From contig JAJYPT010000080.1 of the NCBI GenBank assembly GCA_021795135.1, positions 1 to 7,511 of the forward strand: a stretch of 7,511 bases of DNA, written 5' to 3'. The translations under genes were made by a program, and so were the position numbers. The stretch is from Actinomycetes bacterium (GTDB lineage Bacteria > Actinomycetota > Acidimicrobiia > Acidimicrobiales > JAJYPT01). The notes beneath the pieces are model-generated. The model worked only from the letters and a program-made list of their open reading frames with translations. It was not told the DNA's origin and searched no databases. Each line of letters begins with the position of its first letter. Position 1 is the stretch's first letter. Below are positions 6,065 through 7,511 of this stretch, piece after piece.

Positions 6065-7423
6065 ATGGAAAGACGTATTTTTGGTATAGAAAACGAATAC
6101 GGACTAACTTGTACCCTAAAAGGACAACGTCGTCTTAGCCCTGATGAAGTAGCTAGGTACCTTTTTAGACGCGTGGTTAGTTGGGGTAGATCTTCTAATG
6201 TATTTTTAGAAAATGGAGCTCGTTTTTATCTAGATGTCGGAAGCCATCCTGAATATGCTACCCCTGAATGTGATTCCATCCAAGAAGTAATAACCCATGA
6301 TAAAGCTGGAGAAAGAATTTTAGATCATCTTGTGCATTCTGCTGAAAGAAGACTGCGTGAAGAAGGAAATCGTGGAGTTATATATTTATTTAAAAATAAT
6401 ACTGATTCAGCCGGAAACTCTTATGGATGTCATGAAAATTATCTAACTAATCGTAGAGATGATTTTAATTATTACACAGAAGTTTTAATTCCTTTTTTAA
6501 TTACTCGTCAAATATATGCAGGAGCTGGGAAAATACTTCAAACTGCTAGAGGTCCTATCTTTTGTTTAAGCCAAAGAGCTGAACATGTTTGGGAGGGAGT
6601 TTCTTCTGCTACAACAAGAAGCAGACCCATTATAAATACAAGAGACGAACCTCATGCAGATGCTGAATTTTATCGTAGATTACATGTTATTGTTGGAGAT
6701 TCAAACATGAGTGAATACGCTAGTTTTTTGAAAATTGGTGTTATGAGCATCATGTTGACTTTGTTGGAAGATCCTTCTGTTACTTTGACAGATTTTACTT
6801 TAGAAAATCCAATAAGAGCAATTCGAGACATAAGCCATGACATAACTTGTACTCGAAAAGTACGACTTGTTTCAGGTAGGGAAATGACTGCTTTAGAAAT
6901 TCAAAGCCAATATCTAGAAAAAGCTCAAAAGTACCAAGCAGAACATGGTTTTAATGAAATGGAACAAAAAGCATTAGAAATGTGGCAGCATAGTCTTGAA
7001 GGAATTGAAAAAGATCCTTTAGGATTAGATAGAGAGTGTGACTGGGTGATAAAACATAAACTGGTACAAGCTTTTATGGCTAGAGAAAATCTTTCTTTAG
7101 ATGACCCTAGGGTTGCCCTTTTGGATCTTCAATACCATGATGTAAGTCGTGAAAGAGGTATTTTTTATCGAATGCAAAATAAAGGATTAGTAGAAAGAAT
7201 ATGTTCTGATGAACAGATCGAATTGGCAATGGATAACGCACCATCTACCACTAGGGCTTTTTTAAGAGGAGAGTTTATCAAAAAAGCTAAGGAAAAACAC
7301 AGAGATTTCACTGTAGATTGGGTTCACTTGAAAGTAAATGATCAAGCTCAAAGAACTGTCTTGTTGAAAGATCCATTTTGCGCTCAAGATGAAAGAGTTC
7401 AAAAGTTGATAGAGTCATTATAA
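6065..7423 (+). CDS. pafA: Pup--protein ligase PafA
   Basis: PafA attaches the prokaryotic ubiquitin-like protein Pup to lysines of target proteins, using ATP to activate the C-terminal glutamate of Pup; tagged proteins go to the Mpa/ARC-proteasome. The 452-residue length matches that of the Mycobacterium enzyme as I recall it. Visible landmarks are IENEYG with metal-binding Glu9, SPDEVARYLFRRVVSWGRSS at about 25-44, YLDVGSHPEYAT with catalytic-base Asp57 and Glu63, KNNTDSAGNSYGCHENY near 110, SSATTRSRPIINTRDEPHAD near 180-200, and FTVDWVHLKVNDQAQRT near 415-431. The Asp57 context (YLDVGSHPEYAT) and absence of a Dop-type insertion favour ligase over deamidase/depupylase Dop. The ATG matches the start of known PafA proteins. 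pup, dop and proteasome subunit genes are not in the window; the gene on the left points away. Confidence 0.97.
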   Translation: MERRIFGIENEYGLTCTLKGQRRLSPDEVARYLFRRVVSWGRSSNVFLENGARFYLDVGSHPEYATPECDSIQEVITHDKAGERILDHLVHSAERRLREEGNRGVIYLFKNNTDSAGNSYGCHENYLTNRRDDFNYYTEVLIPFLITRQIYAGAGKILQTARGPIFCLSQRAEHVWEGVSSATTRSRPIINTRDEPHADAEFYRRLHVIVGDSNMSEYASFLKIGVMSIMLTLLEDPSVTLTDFTLENPIRAIRDISHDITCTRKVRLVSGREMTALEIQSQYLEKAQKYQAEHGFNEMEQKALEMWQHSLEGIEKDPLGLDRECDWVIKHKLVQAFMARENLSLDDPRVALLDLQYHDVSRERGIFYRMQNKGLVERICSDEQIELAMDNAPSTTRAFLRGEFIKKAKEKHRDFTVDWVHLKVNDQAQRTVLLKDPFCAQDERVQKLIESL

Positions 7424-7457
7424 TTTCTTGTAATTTAATTTGATTTCAAACTAATTA

Positions 7458-7511
7458 ATGACTACTCAAAGAACTCCATCGGTAATTCATAAAACAAAGA
7501 AAAAAAAGAAA
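7458..7511 (+). CDS. Possible start of a further gene, very lysine-rich N-terminus (partial)
   Basis: An ATG at 7458-7460 opens a frame of 18 codons reaching the right edge without a stop: MTTQRTPSVIHK, then TKKKKK. It lies 34 bases after the pafA stop on the same strand, so it could be co-transcribed. No Shine-Dalgarno is visible, and the A-rich run makes an open frame likely by chance. I do not recognise the product. The basic start would fit a cytoplasmic tail before a membrane segment or a nucleic-acid-binding protein, but this is open. Confidence 0.35.
   Translation, partial: MTTQRTPSVIHKTKKKKK

Noticed and set aside
6065..7423. Dop (deamidase/depupylase) instead of PafA
   Set aside because: The sequence around the catalytic aspartate, the 452-residue length and the near-identity with Mycobacterium PafA motifs fit the ligase.
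1..7511. CRISPR array, tRNA or rRNA genes
   Set aside because: No evenly spaced repeats and no recognisable tRNA or rRNA sequence were seen on either strand.

Overview
The window is AT-rich by eye and carries a near-canonical Pup ligase (PafA), which points to a low-GC actinobacterium. Streamlined aquatic lineages would fit, but the sequence alone does not fix the taxon. PafA is the strongest taxonomic marker. The long actinobacterial-style C-terminal domain of the ABC ATPase and starts without a clear Shine-Dalgarno at two genes agree with this.

Layout, left to right. (1) Positions 1-880, minus strand: the N-terminal 293 codons of a membrane-anchored extracytoplasmic protein that runs off the left edge. 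The last visible residues look like the first strand of a class A beta-lactamase-like serine hydrolase domain, so the catalytic part should lie outside the window. (2) Positions 881-1254: a gene-free stretch. It holds a hairpin followed by TCAA that resembles the right end (omega-RNA 3' end) of an IS200/IS605-type TnpB element, with no intact transposase. (3) Positions 1255-5593, minus strand: a complete CUT1 sugar importer transcribed as ATPase, lipoprotein binding protein, MalF-type permease, MalG-type permease. (4) Positions 5715-6038, minus strand: a small tail-anchored DUF2007-like protein. (5) Positions 6065-7423, plus strand: pafA, diverging from the DUF2007-like gene across only 26 bp. 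(6) Positions 7458-7511: the probable start of another plus-strand gene.

The importer is self-contained. The lipoprotein captures an oligosaccharide (the sequence resembles trehalose/maltose binders), MalF/MalG form the channel and the MsmK/MalK-type ATPase drives it. A promoter candidate and an overlapping 12-bp inverted repeat sit upstream of the ATPase gene, and a perfect TATAAT sits upstream of the binding-protein gene. A 17-bp perfect inverted repeat lies inside the first 20 codons of malF, just after the binding-protein stop codon. Together these suggest layered control that would give more binding protein than permease. No sugar regulator or catabolic hydrolase is present in the window.

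I do not see a convincing new multi-gene system. The points most worth a second look are the TnpB-end-like hairpin, the large hairpin embedded in the malF start, and the very tight divergent pafA/DUF2007 junction.
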